64,000 nt of DNA. It comes from Candidatus Aminicenantota bacterium (GTDB lineage Bacteria > Acidobacteriota > Aminicenantia > Aminicenantales > Saccharicenantaceae). Shown piece by piece: positions 26,665 to 37,377 of this stretch. Both the position numbers and the translations under genes were made by a program. Every line of letters begins with the position of its first letter. Position 1 is the stretch's first letter. The notes under the pieces are model-generated. The model made no database searches. It saw only the letters and a list, made by a program, of their open reading frames with translations, and had not been told where the DNA came from. Where the stretch lies: assembly GCA_026393975.1 (NCBI GenBank), contig JAPKZD010000018.1:62001-126000 (forward strand), read 5' to 3'.

Positions 26665-28023
26665 ATGAAGGACAAGACGGTTTTCATCTGTCAGAGTTGC
26701 GGCGCCCACTCGCCGAAATGGATGGGCCGGTGCCACGCCTGCGGCGAGTGGAACACGCTCGTCGAGGAGGTCGAGGACGAGGCCCCGTCCGGCGGCATCA
26801 GCTACGCGCCGACCGAACCGGTCCTCTATAAGGACATCCAGGACATCCCCCGCCAGAGGCTCACCGTCGGCATCGAAGACTTCAACAAGGTCCTCGGCGG
26901 CGGCCTGGTCTCCGGCTCTCTTGTCCTCGTCGGCGGCGAGCCCGGCATCGGCAAGTCGACGCTCCTCCTCCAGGTGGCCCGGGACATGGCCGCCGGGGAG
27001 GCCACGGTCCTCTACGTTTCGGGAGAGGAATCCCTGGAGCAGATCAAGCTCAGGGGGGACCGGCTGGGCGTCCGGGACGGCCGTCTCTTCCTTTTGGCGG
27101 AGACCAACCTCGAGCGCATCCTGGCCCAGGCCGAGCGCCTCGCGCCCAATATCCTCATCGTGGACTCCATCCAGACCGTTTTCTCGGCCAAGATGACCTC
27201 GGGGCCGGGGACGATCAGCCAGGTCCGGGAGGCGGCCAACCAGATCTTCCGCTATGCCAAGAACAGGCAGGTCCCGACCTTCCTGGTCGGCCACATCACC
27301 AAGGACGGGACGCTGGCCGGGCCGAAGTCCCTCGAGCACATCGTCGATGTCGTCCTCCTTTTCGAGGGCGAGCGGGACCACAGCCACCGCGTCCTCCGAG
27401 CCATGAAGAACAGGTTCGGGCCCGTGTCGGAGCTGGCGGTTTTCGAGATGACGGCCGCGGGGCTCCAGCCCATCCTCAACCCGTCGGCCTTCTTTCTCCG
27501 CGAACGGCCGCGCGAGGAGGTTGGCAGCGCCGTCGTCTGTACGGTCAAGGGGACCCGTCCCCTCCTCGCCGAGATCCAGGCCCTCGTCTCCTCGACGCTC
27601 TTCACGGGGAATCCCAGGCGCATGACCATCGGCCTCGACCATTACCGGACGGCCATGCTCCTCGCCCTGGTCGAGAAGAAGGCCGGATACAGCTTCGCCG
27701 GGGAGGACATCTACCTCAACGTGGCCGGGGGGATATCGATCGACGAGCCCGCCGTCGACCTGGGCGTCGTCATGGCCGTTGTCTCCTCCCTCAAGAACGT
27801 GCCCCTGCCTCAGGACATGGCCTTCTTCGGGGAGGTCGGCCTCAGCGGCGAGATCCGCTCCGTCAACCAGCCGCTGGTCCGGATCAAGGAGGCCCATTCC
27901 CTGGGTTTCGGGACCGTCCTCCTCCCGGCCGGCAACCTGGCCGCGCTGGATAAAAATGACCTGCCGGCGATCCAGTGCGTGGGCGCGAAGACCGTCCGCC
28001 AGGCCCTCGACCACATTTTCTGA
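26665..28023 (+). CDS. radA: DNA repair protein RadA (Sms)
   Basis: FICQSCGAHSPKWMGRCHACGEWNTL zinc finger; GGEPGIGKSTLLLQ; Lon-like C-terminal domain. Confidence 0.96.
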   Translation: MKDKTVFICQSCGAHSPKWMGRCHACGEWNTLVEEVEDEAPSGGISYAPTEPVLYKDIQDIPRQRLTVGIEDFNKVLGGGLVSGSLVLVGGEPGIGKSTLLLQVARDMAAGEATVLYVSGEESLEQIKLRGDRLGVRDGRLFLLAETNLERILAQAERLAPNILIVDSIQTVFSAKMTSGPGTISQVREAANQIFRYAKNRQVPTFLVGHITKDGTLAGPKSLEHIVDVVLLFEGERDHSHRVLRAMKNRFGPVSELAVFEMTAAGLQPILNPSAFFLRERPREEVGSAVVCTVKGTRPLLAEIQALVSSTLFTGNPRRMTIGLDHYRTAMLLALVEKKAGYSFAGEDIYLNVAGGISIDEPAVDLGVVMAVVSSLKNVPLPQDMAFFGEVGLSGEIRSVNQPLVRIKEAHSLGFGTVLLPAGNLAALDKNDLPAIQCVGAKTVRQALDHIF

Positions 28024-28051
28024 TCACATTTAATATAGAAGGAAAGAATCG

Positions 28052-29041
28052 ATGGGCCTTTTCATCTTCCGCTTCTTCATCATCGGCCTGATCACGGTCG
28101 GCGGCTACTTCTATCCGCCCTTCAAGCTCAACGGCGCCTACGGGGCCGCCGCGGCCTTCGTGCTGGGTGCCCTGATGATGTTCCTGGAGACCCGGATCCG
28201 GAAGGCCCAGTTCCGGGTCATCTGGAGCGCGGGCATGGGCCTGCTCGTCGGCATCCTCCTCGGCTGGATGCTCGGCGCGATCTACCAGTCCGTCGTCCAC
28301 ACGGTGGAGATGGCCACCTTCATCCGCATCTTCTTCCTGGCCATCATGCCCTACATCGGGCTCCTCGTCGGGACGCGGAAGCCGGAGTGGCTCGACCCGG
28401 CCCACCTCATCGGGCTGTTCAAGGAGAAACGGGTCGACCGCAGTTTCAAGATCCTCGACACGAGCGTCATCATCGACGGCCGCATCGCCGACCTCTGCGA
28501 CACCGGGTTCGTCGAGGGCGCGCTCGTCGTCCCCCAGTTCGTCCTCAAGGAGCTCCAGTTCGTAGCCGACTCCTCCGACGGGCTGAAGCGGCAACGGGGC
28601 CGGCGCGGCCTCGACGTCCTCGACCGCCTCCAGAAATCCTCCCAGGTGGAGGTGGTCATCTCCGACCTGGACTTCCCCGAGACCCCCGACGTCGACTCCA
28701 AGCTCATCGAATGCGCCAAGTTCATGGGCGGCAAGATCGTCACCAACGACTACAACCTGAACAAGGTCGCCCGCATCCAGGGCATCAAGGTCCTCAACAT
28801 CAACGAGGTCGTCAACTCGCTCCGGCCGGTGGCTCTGCCGGGCGAGACCATGAGCGTGTTCATCCTCAAGGAGGGCAAGGAAAAGGAGCAGGGCGTCGCC
28901 TACCTCGACGACGGCACCATGGTCGTGGTCGACAACTCGCGGCGGATGCTCGGCCAGACGGTTGACATCACCGTCACGTCCGTCCTCCAGACGACGGTCG
29001 GGAAGATGATCTTCGGCCGCTTCAACGGGGAGGCCAAGTGA
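28052..29041 (+). CDS. PIN/TRAM-domain membrane protein (YacL family)
   Basis: Four N-terminal TM segments, then [40 protein letters not shown] domain and C-terminal TRAM. Confidence 0.9.
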   Translation: MGLFIFRFFIIGLITVGGYFYPPFKLNGAYGAAAAFVLGALMMFLETRIRKAQFRVIWSAGMGLLVGILLGWMLGAIYQSVVHTVEMATFIRIFFLAIMPYIGLLVGTRKPEWLDPAHLIGLFKEKRVDRSFKILDTSVIIDGRIADLCDTGFVEGALVVPQFVLKELQFVADSSDGLKRQRGRRGLDVLDRLQKSSQVEVVISDLDFPETPDVDSKLIECAKFMGGKIVTNDYNLNKVARIQGIKVLNINEVVNSLRPVALPGETMSVFILKEGKEKEQGVAYLDDGTMVVVDNSRRMLGQTVDITVTSVLQTTVGKMIFGRFNGEAK

Positions 29042-29703
29042 GCCGGGCGTCGGCCATCGTCGTCGCGGCCGGGGCCGGCAAGCGCTTCGGCGAGATGAAG
29101 CAGTTCGCCTACCTGCGGGGCAAACCCGTCCTCGAATGGACGCTCGAAAAATTCCAAGGGCACGGGGAGGTCGACGCCGTCGTCCTTGTTCTCCCCGATG
29201 AACAGGACCTGAAGCACTACCGCATGCGCTACCCCAAGATCGTCGACATCGTGCGCGGCGGCGAGAGACGCCAGGACTCGGTCTGGCAGGGCTTCCGCCT
29301 TCTCGACGCCGCGACGGCGGAGGTCGTTCTGGTCCACGACGGGGCCAGGCCGCTCGTGAGCGCCGACCTCATCAGCCGGGTCATCGCCGCGGCCCGCGCC
29401 GCCGGGGCGGCCGTGCCCATCCTGCCGGTCGAAGAAACCGTTAAGGAGGTCCGGGACGGGCGCATCGTCGGGACGGTCGACAGGACCTTCCTCGCCCGGG
29501 CGCAGACCCCCCAAGGGTTCCTTTACGCCGTGCTGAAGAAAGCCCTGGACCAGGCCCGCCGGGACAGGTTCTACGGTACGGACGAGGTGATGCTCGCCGA
29601 GCGGGCGGGCATCCCGGTGAGCACGGTCGAGGGCGATCCGCGCAATATCAAGATCACCACCCCGGTCGACCTGAAAATCGCGGAGGGACTTCTCGATGCA
29701 TAA
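29038..29703 (+). CDS. ispD: 2-C-methyl-D-erythritol 4-phosphate cytidylyltransferase
   Basis: [13 protein letters not shown]...[12 protein letters not shown]...RAQTPQGF...TDEVMLAE. Confidence 0.95.
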   Translation: MSRASAIVVAAGAGKRFGEMKQFAYLRGKPVLEWTLEKFQGHGEVDAVVLVLPDEQDLKHYRMRYPKIVDIVRGGERRQDSVWQGFRLLDAATAEVVLVHDGARPLVSADLISRVIAAARAAGAAVPILPVEETVKEVRDGRIVGTVDRTFLARAQTPQGFLYAVLKKALDQARRDRFYGTDEVMLAERAGIPVSTVEGDPRNIKITTPVDLKIAEGLLDA

Positions 29704-30175
29704 GATAGGTTTCGGCTACGACATCCATCGGCTGGAAGCCGGGCGCAAGCTCGTCCTCGGCGGCGTCGACATCCCCTTCCGGGCGGGCCTCGCCGGGCAC
29801 TCCGACGGCGACGCCCTCGCCCACGCCGTCATCGACGCTCTCCTCGGGGCCCTCGGAGAGGGCGACATCGGCAGCCGTTTCCCGGACACCGACCCCCTTT
29901 TCAAGGGGGCGCGGAGCGTGGGCCTCCTTGGGGACGTCGTCGGGCTCCTGCGGGAACGCGGCGCCGAGATCGTCAACGTGGATTCGGTCATCGTGGCCGA
30001 AGAGCCGAAAATGGGCCCGCATATCCCGGCGATGAAGGCGGTCCTTTGTCCCGTCCTCGGGATCTCCGCGACTAACCTGGGCATCAAGGCCAAGACCAAC
30101 GAAGGGCTGGGGCCGGTCGGCGAGAAGCGGGCCATCGCCTGCTATGCCGTCGCCCTCATTCGCCTCCCGGATTGA
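29696..30175 (+). CDS. ispF: 2-C-methyl-D-erythritol 2,4-cyclodiphosphate synthase
   Basis: [64 protein letters not shown]. Confidence 0.96.
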   Translation: MHKIGFGYDIHRLEAGRKLVLGGVDIPFRAGLAGHSDGDALAHAVIDALLGALGEGDIGSRFPDTDPLFKGARSVGLLGDVVGLLRERGAEIVNVDSVIVAEEPKMGPHIPAMKAVLCPVLGISATNLGIKAKTNEGLGPVGEKRAIACYAVALIRLPD

Positions 30176-30188
30176 TCAATCCCGGCTG

Positions 30189-30217
30189 TTGACTTGCCCG
30201 CATATTCCGAATATCCT
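30189..30217 (+). promoter_or_regulatory. Sigma70-like promoter for M14 peptidase
   Basis: TTGACT, 17 nt, TATCCT (30212-30217). Confidence 0.45.
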
Positions 30218-30245
30218 CCGGCCTAATCCGTCGTCAGGAGGTCTC

Positions 30246-32132
30246 ATGAGAAAGCACGTGTTCAAGCTTGGGCTGGTCGTCCTGCTCGCGGCCTTCGGAA
30301 TCATCGCCGCCGTCGCTCAGGAATCGAAGCCTTCGAAAATGTACACGGTCGGCGGTATCCGTCATGGGATCAGCTACTTCCCGAGGGTCGATTATCCCTT
30401 CACCCGACCTAAGGCCGCCGGCGAGATGGACTTTGCCCACTACCACACCTACGACGAGGTCAATGCCTTCCTCCGGAAATGGGCGTCCGAATACGCGAAC
30501 CTGGTCGACCTTTATTCCGTGGGCAAGAGCTTCGAGGGGCGCGACATCTGGCAGATCACGATCACCAATAAGTCCACCGGCAAGGACACCGACAAACCGG
30601 CCATGTTCATCGAGGGGAACCGGCATTCCGGAGAAGTGACGGCGGCCGAGTCGGCGCTCTGGTTCGCCTGGCACATCCTCGCCAACTACGGGAAGGACGC
30701 CGCGGTCACGAAGCTCGTCGACACGAAAGCCCTCTACGTCAGGGTCAAGAACAACCCTGACGGCTCGGAGCTCTACCTCAACACGGCCCAGTCGAATCGC
30801 AGCACGGTCCGCCCGTACGACGACGATAGGGACGGCCTCCTCGATGAAGACCCGCCCGAGGACCTCGACGGCGACGGCTTCATCCTCCAGATGCGGAAAA
30901 AGGTCGAGTCCGGCAAGGGCCCGATGATCCTCGACCCCGCCGACCCGTCGGGCCGGCTGATGAAACGGGCCACCGACGGCAAGGGCGACTACATCGTCAT
31001 GCCCGAGGGGATCGACAACGACGGGGACGGCCGGATGAACGAAGATGGGATTGGCGGGCTGGACCTCCACCGCAACTACCCGGAGAACTGGCGTCCGATG
31101 CCCGGCCTGGATCTGACCGGCCGCGGCTGGACACAGGGCGGGGCGGGCGAGTATCCGCTCTCCGAGACCGAGACGCGCGCCGTCTTTCTCTTCCTCTTGG
31201 AGCACCCCAACGTCAGCGTCGTCCAGACCATGGACACGACCGTGCCCATGCTGCTCCACGGTCCGTCGACGAGCCGCATGAGCGAGTCCATGTTCCCTGA
31301 GGACATGAAGATCTACCAGTACTTCGACGAGCAGGGGAAAAAGATCACCGGCTACCCGAACGCCGGCGATACGTACTGGGACTACGCCAATCAGGGCCGG
31401 GACGACCGCGACAGGCGGGCCAGGACCGCCGAGATGGGCTTCGAGATGCCGCCCGAGCCCCAAGGTTCGCCGCTCTTCGGCCATTCGCCGGACTTCGGCT
31501 ATCTCTATTACGGCGCCGTCTGGTACGGCGACGAGCTGTGGAACGGCGGCCGGGTCAAGGATTACGACGGCGACGGGCGCGTGACCGACCTCGAGAGCCT
31601 CCGCTATATCGACGAGGAGCTCGGCGGCCGATATTTCAAGCCTTGGACGAAATTCGTCCACCCGACTCTCGGCGAGGTCGAGATCGGGGGTTTCAACCCC
31701 AAGTTCTGGCGCCAGAACCCGCCCGTCGAGATCCTCGAGGAGTGGATCAAGAAAGAGGCCATGTTCAACCTCTTCCTGGCCAACTCCCTGCCGCAGGTGA
31801 AGATCCTGTCCGCCGAGATCAAGCCGGTCAAGAAAGAGGCCGACACGTTCGAGGTCGTCGCCATCTTCATCAACGAGGGTTTCCTGCCCACCGCCCTCAA
31901 GATGGCCGACCGGGTCAAGATCGTCCGGCCCGACACGGCGGAGGTCCGGCTGCCCGGGGGAGCCGAGTTCGTGGGCGTCCGGAGCCGCCAGGACATCGGC
32001 TTCATCAAGCAAAACGAGAAAAAAGAGGTCCGCTGGAAGATCAAGGTTAAGCCGGGCACGTCCGGCGAGGCCGAGGTCTCCATCCTCTCGACCCGAGGGG
32101 GCGTCGCCCGGACGAAAGTGAAGATCGGCTAG
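30246..32132 (+). CDS. Secreted M14-family zinc carboxypeptidase with Ca-binding-like acidic repeats
   Basis: Signal peptide; YHTYDEVNAFLRKWASEYANLVDLYSVGKSFEGRDIW; FIEGNRHSGEVTAAES (HxxE); DDDRDGLLDEDPPEDLDGDGF; LDLHRNYPENW. Confidence 0.88.
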   Translation: MRKHVFKLGLVVLLAAFGIIAAVAQESKPSKMYTVGGIRHGISYFPRVDYPFTRPKAAGEMDFAHYHTYDEVNAFLRKWASEYANLVDLYSVGKSFEGRDIWQITITNKSTGKDTDKPAMFIEGNRHSGEVTAAESALWFAWHILANYGKDAAVTKLVDTKALYVRVKNNPDGSELYLNTAQSNRSTVRPYDDDRDGLLDEDPPEDLDGDGFILQMRKKVESGKGPMILDPADPSGRLMKRATDGKGDYIVMPEGIDNDGDGRMNEDGIGGLDLHRNYPENWRPMPGLDLTGRGWTQGGAGEYPLSETETRAVFLFLLEHPNVSVVQTMDTTVPMLLHGPSTSRMSESMFPEDMKIYQYFDEQGKKITGYPNAGDTYWDYANQGRDDRDRRARTAEMGFEMPPEPQGSPLFGHSPDFGYLYYGAVWYGDELWNGGRVKDYDGDGRVTDLESLRYIDEELGGRYFKPWTKFVHPTLGEVEIGGFNPKFWRQNPPVEILEEWIKKEAMFNLFLANSLPQVKILSAEIKPVKKEADTFEVVAIFINEGFLPTALKMADRVKIVRPDTAEVRLPGGAEFVGVRSRQDIGFIKQNEKKEVRWKIKVKPGTSGEAEVSILSTRGGVARTKVKIG

Positions 32133-32168
32133 TCCCGCCCGGGCCCGCGGCCCCGACCGGGGGGAGCC

Positions 32169-32196
32169 TTTACAGGCGCACAACATCCTGTATAAT
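32169..32196 (+). promoter_or_regulatory. Promoter-like site upstream of ECF sigma operon
   Basis: TTTACA, 16 nt, TATAAT (32191-32196). Confidence 0.45.
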
Positions 32197-32391
32197 ATAT
32201 AATTACTGGAGAGGGATGGCCGAAAGGCGCCGGCCCTGATCCCGGGCCTCCGGCAAAGAGGTCAGCGGCCTTGTTTATCCCTGTTGAAACCGGATCCGAA
32301 GGGCCGGCGTTTCAGAAACTGACCTGGCTCCGGGAAGAATTTGCCCCTCCCCCCGTCTAACAGGGTGCGGAGGACAAGTGAGCATCTCTGA

Positions 32392-32967
32392 ATGGAAGAA
32401 CGACAACTTGTCCGGCTGGCTCAGGAAGGAAGCCCGGCGGCCTTCGAAGAGCTGGTCACAAAATACCAGTCCAAGGTGTACAGCATGGCTTTGAGTTTCA
32501 CCCGGAACCGGGAGGCGGCCGACGACTTGGCCCAGGAGGTTTTCCTGAAGGCCTACCTGGCCCTGCCCCGGTTCCACGGAAGATCGGAGTTCGGGACCTG
32601 GCTGTACCGGATCTCCATCAACCATATCAAGGACTATCTCCGGAAAAAGGGCCGGGCCAAGGAAGTGTCGCTGGAGGATGTCCACGAGGTCTCCTTCTCG
32701 GACAAGGAGCAGACGGAAAAGGCCGAACAAGAACGGGAAGCCGAAAACCGACGGCACCTCGTCCAGGAATTCGTCCAGGGCCTGCCGGAAAAATACCGGG
32801 TGATCCTGACGCTCCGGGATATCCAGGGCCTGGCCTACGAGCAGATCTCCCAGGTCCTCCACCTTTCACCGGGGACCGTGGACTCCCGGCTCCACCGGGC
32901 GCGGCGGATGCTCCGCAAGAAGCTGGCTCCCCATCTGATCGGGGAAAGAGGGGCAAATGAACTGTAA
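32392..32967 (+). CDS. ECF-family RNA polymerase sigma factor
   Basis: LVTKYQSKVYSMALSFTRNREAADDLAQEVFLKAYLALPRFHGRSEFGTWLYRISINHIKDYLRKK...LRDIQGLAYEQISQVLHLSPGTVDSRLHRARRMLRKKL. Confidence 0.95.
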   Translation: MEERQLVRLAQEGSPAAFEELVTKYQSKVYSMALSFTRNREAADDLAQEVFLKAYLALPRFHGRSEFGTWLYRISINHIKDYLRKKGRAKEVSLEDVHEVSFSDKEQTEKAEQEREAENRRHLVQEFVQGLPEKYRVILTLRDIQGLAYEQISQVLHLSPGTVDSRLHRARRMLRKKLAPHLIGERGANEL

Positions 32968-33445
32968 GAAGGCTGAAAAATGGGTCCTGAGATCCCTCGA
33001 CGGGCGTCTCGACGGGCGTTCGGGGGGCCTCCTCAGGAAACACCTCGAGGCCTGCCCGTCCTGCCGGAAAGCGGAGGCGGAGTACCGGTCCATGCTCGCC
33101 CTGCTGCGCGACGGCGGGGAGGCCGCTCCTCTGCCCCGTTTCTGGGAGCGACTCGCGCCCCGGCTGCGTGAGGAGATGGAGATCGCGCCCCTCGTCTTCT
33201 GGGAAAGATGGTGCCTGCGGGCCATCCCCGTCTTCCTGGTCCTCGTGGTCATTGCCGCGGTGGCTCTCTTTTTCACGCCCCAGGCCGCCGAGCTGAGCCA
33301 ATCCGAGGCCCTTCTCCTCGAGAACGTCGACCCGCTCTCCGGAACCGGCCAGATTTTCTCGGCGGACAAAGCGGACACGAGGAACATGATGCTCCTCTTC
33401 GCCTCCCTAGAGGAGAAAACGCCGGTGAGGAGGCCGATGCCATGA
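32957..33445 (+). CDS. Zinc-finger (ZAS-type) membrane anti-sigma factor
   Basis: LLRKHLEACPSCRKAEAEY (HxxxCxxC) plus one TM; overlaps sigma gene. Confidence 0.82.
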   Translation: MNCKKAEKWVLRSLDGRLDGRSGGLLRKHLEACPSCRKAEAEYRSMLALLRDGGEAAPLPRFWERLAPRLREEMEIAPLVFWERWCLRAIPVFLVLVVIAAVALFFTPQAAELSQSEALLLENVDPLSGTGQIFSADKADTRNMMLLFASLEEKTPVRRPMP

Positions 33446-33882
33446 AAACGAAACACAAGATCCTTGCCGCCCTGCTGATTCTCGTTGTTTTCGGCCTCGG
33501 CGTCGCCGCCGGGGTCCTGGGCGAGAGATACATCGTGCACAAGAGGTCCGGCCGGGCCTCCGGGGAACGACAGCACCCCCCTTCCCTCGAGAGCTGGGCC
33601 AAGGACCTCGGGCTGACGCCGGAGCAGAAGGAGAAGATCCGCGAGATCTTCAAGAAGAACGAAGTACGGATGAAGGCTTACCGGACCGAAGCCCATGGCC
33701 GGCTGGAAGGGATCCGCAAGATGCTCAAGGACGAGATCGACGCCGTCCTCACGCCCGAGCAGAAAAAGAAGAACGAAGAGATGATCCGCCGCTTTGAAGA
33801 GCGCCGGAAAAATGAATCCGACAAGAACCAACCGCGCGACCGGAGGGAGCAGAACCCGCCTCCTTCGGACAGCGAGAGATAA
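33442..33882 (+). CDS. Spy/CpxP-like (LTxxQ) periplasmic protein, membrane anchored
   Basis: TM followed by LGLTPEQKEKIREIFKKN and LTPEQKKKNEEMIRRFEERRK. Confidence 0.72.
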   Translation: MKTKHKILAALLILVVFGLGVAAGVLGERYIVHKRSGRASGERQHPPSLESWAKDLGLTPEQKEKIREIFKKNEVRMKAYRTEAHGRLEGIRKMLKDEIDAVLTPEQKKKNEEMIRRFEERRKNESDKNQPRDRREQNPPPSDSER

Positions 33883-33894
33883 AGGAGACATGTC

Positions 33895-35334
33895 ATGAAG
33901 AAGAAAGTCATCTGGATCATCGTCGCCCTGGTCATTGTGACCGGGGCCATCCTCGGCTTGACGGTCTTCCGCAACGGGAAGAACAACGAGATCAAGTACA
34001 GGACTGAGACGCTCGCCCGCGGCGACGTCGAGGCCCTCGTCGTCACGTCGGGGACCCTGAACCCGATCGAAACCGTCGACGTCGGAGCCCAGGTCTCGGG
34101 CAAGATCGAAAAGCTCTATGCCGACTTCAACTCGATCGTCACCAAGGGCCAGGTCGTGGCCGAGCTCGACCAGGAACCCCTGAAGATGAAGATCACACAG
34201 AACGAGGCGAACTACAAGAGCCGGGTAGCCGCGCTCGACCGGTCCAAAGTCAACCTGGTCCAGGCAGAGAAAGCCTACGAACGGGCCAAGTCCCTTTTCG
34301 CCAAGGAGCTCATCTCGATCGAAGAGATGGACGCCGCCGAAGCGACCTACCTCGGCACCAAGACTGATCTCGTCTCGTCCGAGGCCACCCTGGCCCAGGC
34401 CAAGAGCACGCTCGACCTGAGCAAGGTCGACCTGTCCTACGCGGTTATCCGGGCCCCGGTCGACGGTGTCGTCATCGTCCGGAAAGTCAATGTCGGCCAG
34501 ACCCTCCAGTCGAGCTACACGGCCCCCCTCCTGTTCCAGGTGGCCACCGACATGACCAAGATGAAGGTCGAGTGCAGCGTCGACGAGTCCGACATCGGCA
34601 AGGTCAAGGAAGGGCAAAAGGTTCGGTTCACGGTCGAGGCCTACCCGAACGAGACCTTCAATGGCGTCGTCCAGCAGGTCCGGTTCTCGCCCGAGACGGT
34701 CCAGAATGTCGTCACCTACACGACCATCGTCAATGTCGAGAACCCCGAGAAGAAGCTTCTCCCCGGCATGACGGCGACCGTGTCCATCATCGTCGGCGAG
34801 GCCAAAGGCGTCCTGCGGGTTTCGAACGCGGCCCTTCGCTTCACTCCCAATCTGAGCCCCGAGGAACTCGCCAAGATGGCCCAGGAGATGAAGGACCGGA
34901 TGATGGCCCAGCGCCAGGCGCAGGGCGGTCAACCGGGCGCGGCCGCCGCACCGGGCGCAGCCACGCCCGGTGCCGGCACCCAGACGGCCGGCCAGGGCGG
35001 GCAGGCCAGGCCCACGGGAGCAGGCCAGGGCGGTCAGGCGATGGCCTTCCGGCAGAGCGGGACTCCGGGCGGCGCCGAAGGCCAGGCCGGCCGGACGCGC
35101 GTGCAGGCGCCGCGCGTGTGGCTCCTGGACAAAGCTGGGAAGCTGAGCATGGTCTTCCTCCGGACGGGTGTTTCGGATACGAGTTACTCGGAAATCCTCC
35201 GGGGTGAGCTCAAGGAAGGCGACGTCGTCATCACGGGGATGGAAACGCCGGCCACACGGGCCGCTGCCGCAAACCAGCCCCAGATGAACCAGATGATGTT
35301 CCTGGGCGGGCCTCCGGGAGGAGGCCGCCGCTGA
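33895..35334 (+). CDS. MacA/HlyD-family efflux periplasmic adaptor with Gly/Ala/Gln-rich insert
   Basis: KGQVVAELDQEPLKMKITQNEANYKSRVAALDRSKVNL...APVDGVVIVRKVNVGQTL; low-complexity insert near residue 345-395. Confidence 0.9.
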   Translation: MKKKVIWIIVALVIVTGAILGLTVFRNGKNNEIKYRTETLARGDVEALVVTSGTLNPIETVDVGAQVSGKIEKLYADFNSIVTKGQVVAELDQEPLKMKITQNEANYKSRVAALDRSKVNLVQAEKAYERAKSLFAKELISIEEMDAAEATYLGTKTDLVSSEATLAQAKSTLDLSKVDLSYAVIRAPVDGVVIVRKVNVGQTLQSSYTAPLLFQVATDMTKMKVECSVDESDIGKVKEGQKVRFTVEAYPNETFNGVVQQVRFSPETVQNVVTYTTIVNVENPEKKLLPGMTATVSIIVGEAKGVLRVSNAALRFTPNLSPEELAKMAQEMKDRMMAQRQAQGGQPGAAAAPGAATPGAGTQTAGQGGQARPTGAGQGGQAMAFRQSGTPGGAEGQAGRTRVQAPRVWLLDKAGKLSMVFLRTGVSDTSYSEILRGELKEGDVVITGMETPATRAAAANQPQMNQMMFLGGPPGGGRR

Positions 35335-35358
35335 GCGGCCTCTCTGGGAGTGAATGAA

Positions 35359-36048
<690 letters not shown>

Positions 36049-36082
36049 CCCGAGAGTAAAGGCCCGCCAAGGAGAATTCATC

Positions 36083-37327
36083 ATGATAAAACGAGCCCTC
36101 ATGCACGGCGTCAGAACGTGCCGGGTGGCCTTCCGGGCCCTGGCCCGCAACAAGATGAGGTCCTTCCTCACGGCCTTGGGGATCATCATCGGCGTCGGCG
36201 CCGTGATCGCCATGGTCAGCATCGGCGAGGGGGCCAAGCGCGGCATCGAAAGCCGGTTCGCCGCCATGGGAACGAATCTTCTCTTCGTCTCGCCCGGCAG
36301 CCAGAACCAGAGGGGCGTCAATTCCGGCTGGGGCAGTAGGACGACGCTCAAGGAGGCTGACGCTATCGCCATTGGGCAGGAATGCCCGGCCGTCATGTAC
36401 ATTTCGCCCTCCGTCAGCGCCCGGGCCCAGACCGTCTACGGCAACAAGAACTGGAACACCTCGATCTCAGGCACTGGGGCCCGCTACCCGGAGGTCCGCA
36501 ACTGGGACGTCGAGCTCGGCGCCTATTTCGACGATACCATGGTCAAGTCCGCGGCCAAGGTCTGCGTCCTCGGGGCCGACGTCAAGACGAACCTGTTCGA
36601 GGACGAGGACCCGATCGGCAAGGTCATCCGCGTCAAGAAGATCCCTTTTAAGGTCCTGGGCGTCCTGAAGAAGCGGGGCGAGTCGGGCGGGTTCGGCAGC
36701 CGCGACGACATGATCGCGATCCCCTACACGACGGCCATGCGCCGCCTGCAGGGCATCGACTACATCCAGTCCTGCGATGTCCGGGCGGTTTCGGCGGACC
36801 AAATGCCGCAGGCCCAGGCCCAGATCGAGGAACTCCTCCGGGTCCGGCACAGGATCGCCCCGGGCGCGGAGGATGATTTCACCGTCCGCAACATGTCCGA
36901 GATCGCCGAGACGGCCGCCCAAGCGACCCAGATGATGACCGTGCTGCTCGGCAGCATCGCCTCGATCTCGCTCCTCGTCGGCGGCATCGGGATCATGAAC
37001 ATCATGCTGGTCTCGGTGACGGAGAGGATCCGCGAGATCGGCCTGCGCATGGCCGTCGGTGCCCGCGAACGGGACATCCTGCTCCAGTTCCTGACCGAGG
37101 CGATCGTCCTCAGCCTAATGGGCGGGCTCATCGGCATCGGCTTCGGCATAGGGGCGTCCAAGCTCATCAAGAATATCAAGATGTTCTCATCTTTCAACAC
37201 CGTCGTCTCCATCCAGTCGGTCCTGATGGCCTTCTTCTTCGCCGCCACGATCGGCATATTTTTCGGGTTCTACCCGGCCCGCAAGGCCTCCCGGCTCGAC
37301 CCGATCGAAGCCCTGAGGTATGAATAA
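36083..37327 (+). CDS. MacB-type ABC transporter permease (FtsX-like)
   Basis: ALARNKMRSFLTALGIIIGVGAVIAMVSIGEGAKRGIESRF...IGIMNIMLVSVTERIREIGLRMAVGAR. Confidence 0.94.
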   Translation: MIKRALMHGVRTCRVAFRALARNKMRSFLTALGIIIGVGAVIAMVSIGEGAKRGIESRFAAMGTNLLFVSPGSQNQRGVNSGWGSRTTLKEADAIAIGQECPAVMYISPSVSARAQTVYGNKNWNTSISGTGARYPEVRNWDVELGAYFDDTMVKSAAKVCVLGADVKTNLFEDEDPIGKVIRVKKIPFKVLGVLKKRGESGGFGSRDDMIAIPYTTAMRRLQGIDYIQSCDVRAVSADQMPQAQAQIEELLRVRHRIAPGAEDDFTVRNMSEIAETAAQATQMMTVLLGSIASISLLVGGIGIMNIMLVSVTERIREIGLRMAVGARERDILLQFLTEAIVLSLMGGLIGIGFGIGASKLIKNIKMFSSFNTVVSIQSVLMAFFFAATIGIFFGFYPARKASRLDPIEALRYE

Positions 37328-37377
37328 ACCCCGACGGCCTCAGCTAAGGCCGGCGGTCCAAGACAAGGAGACTGATC

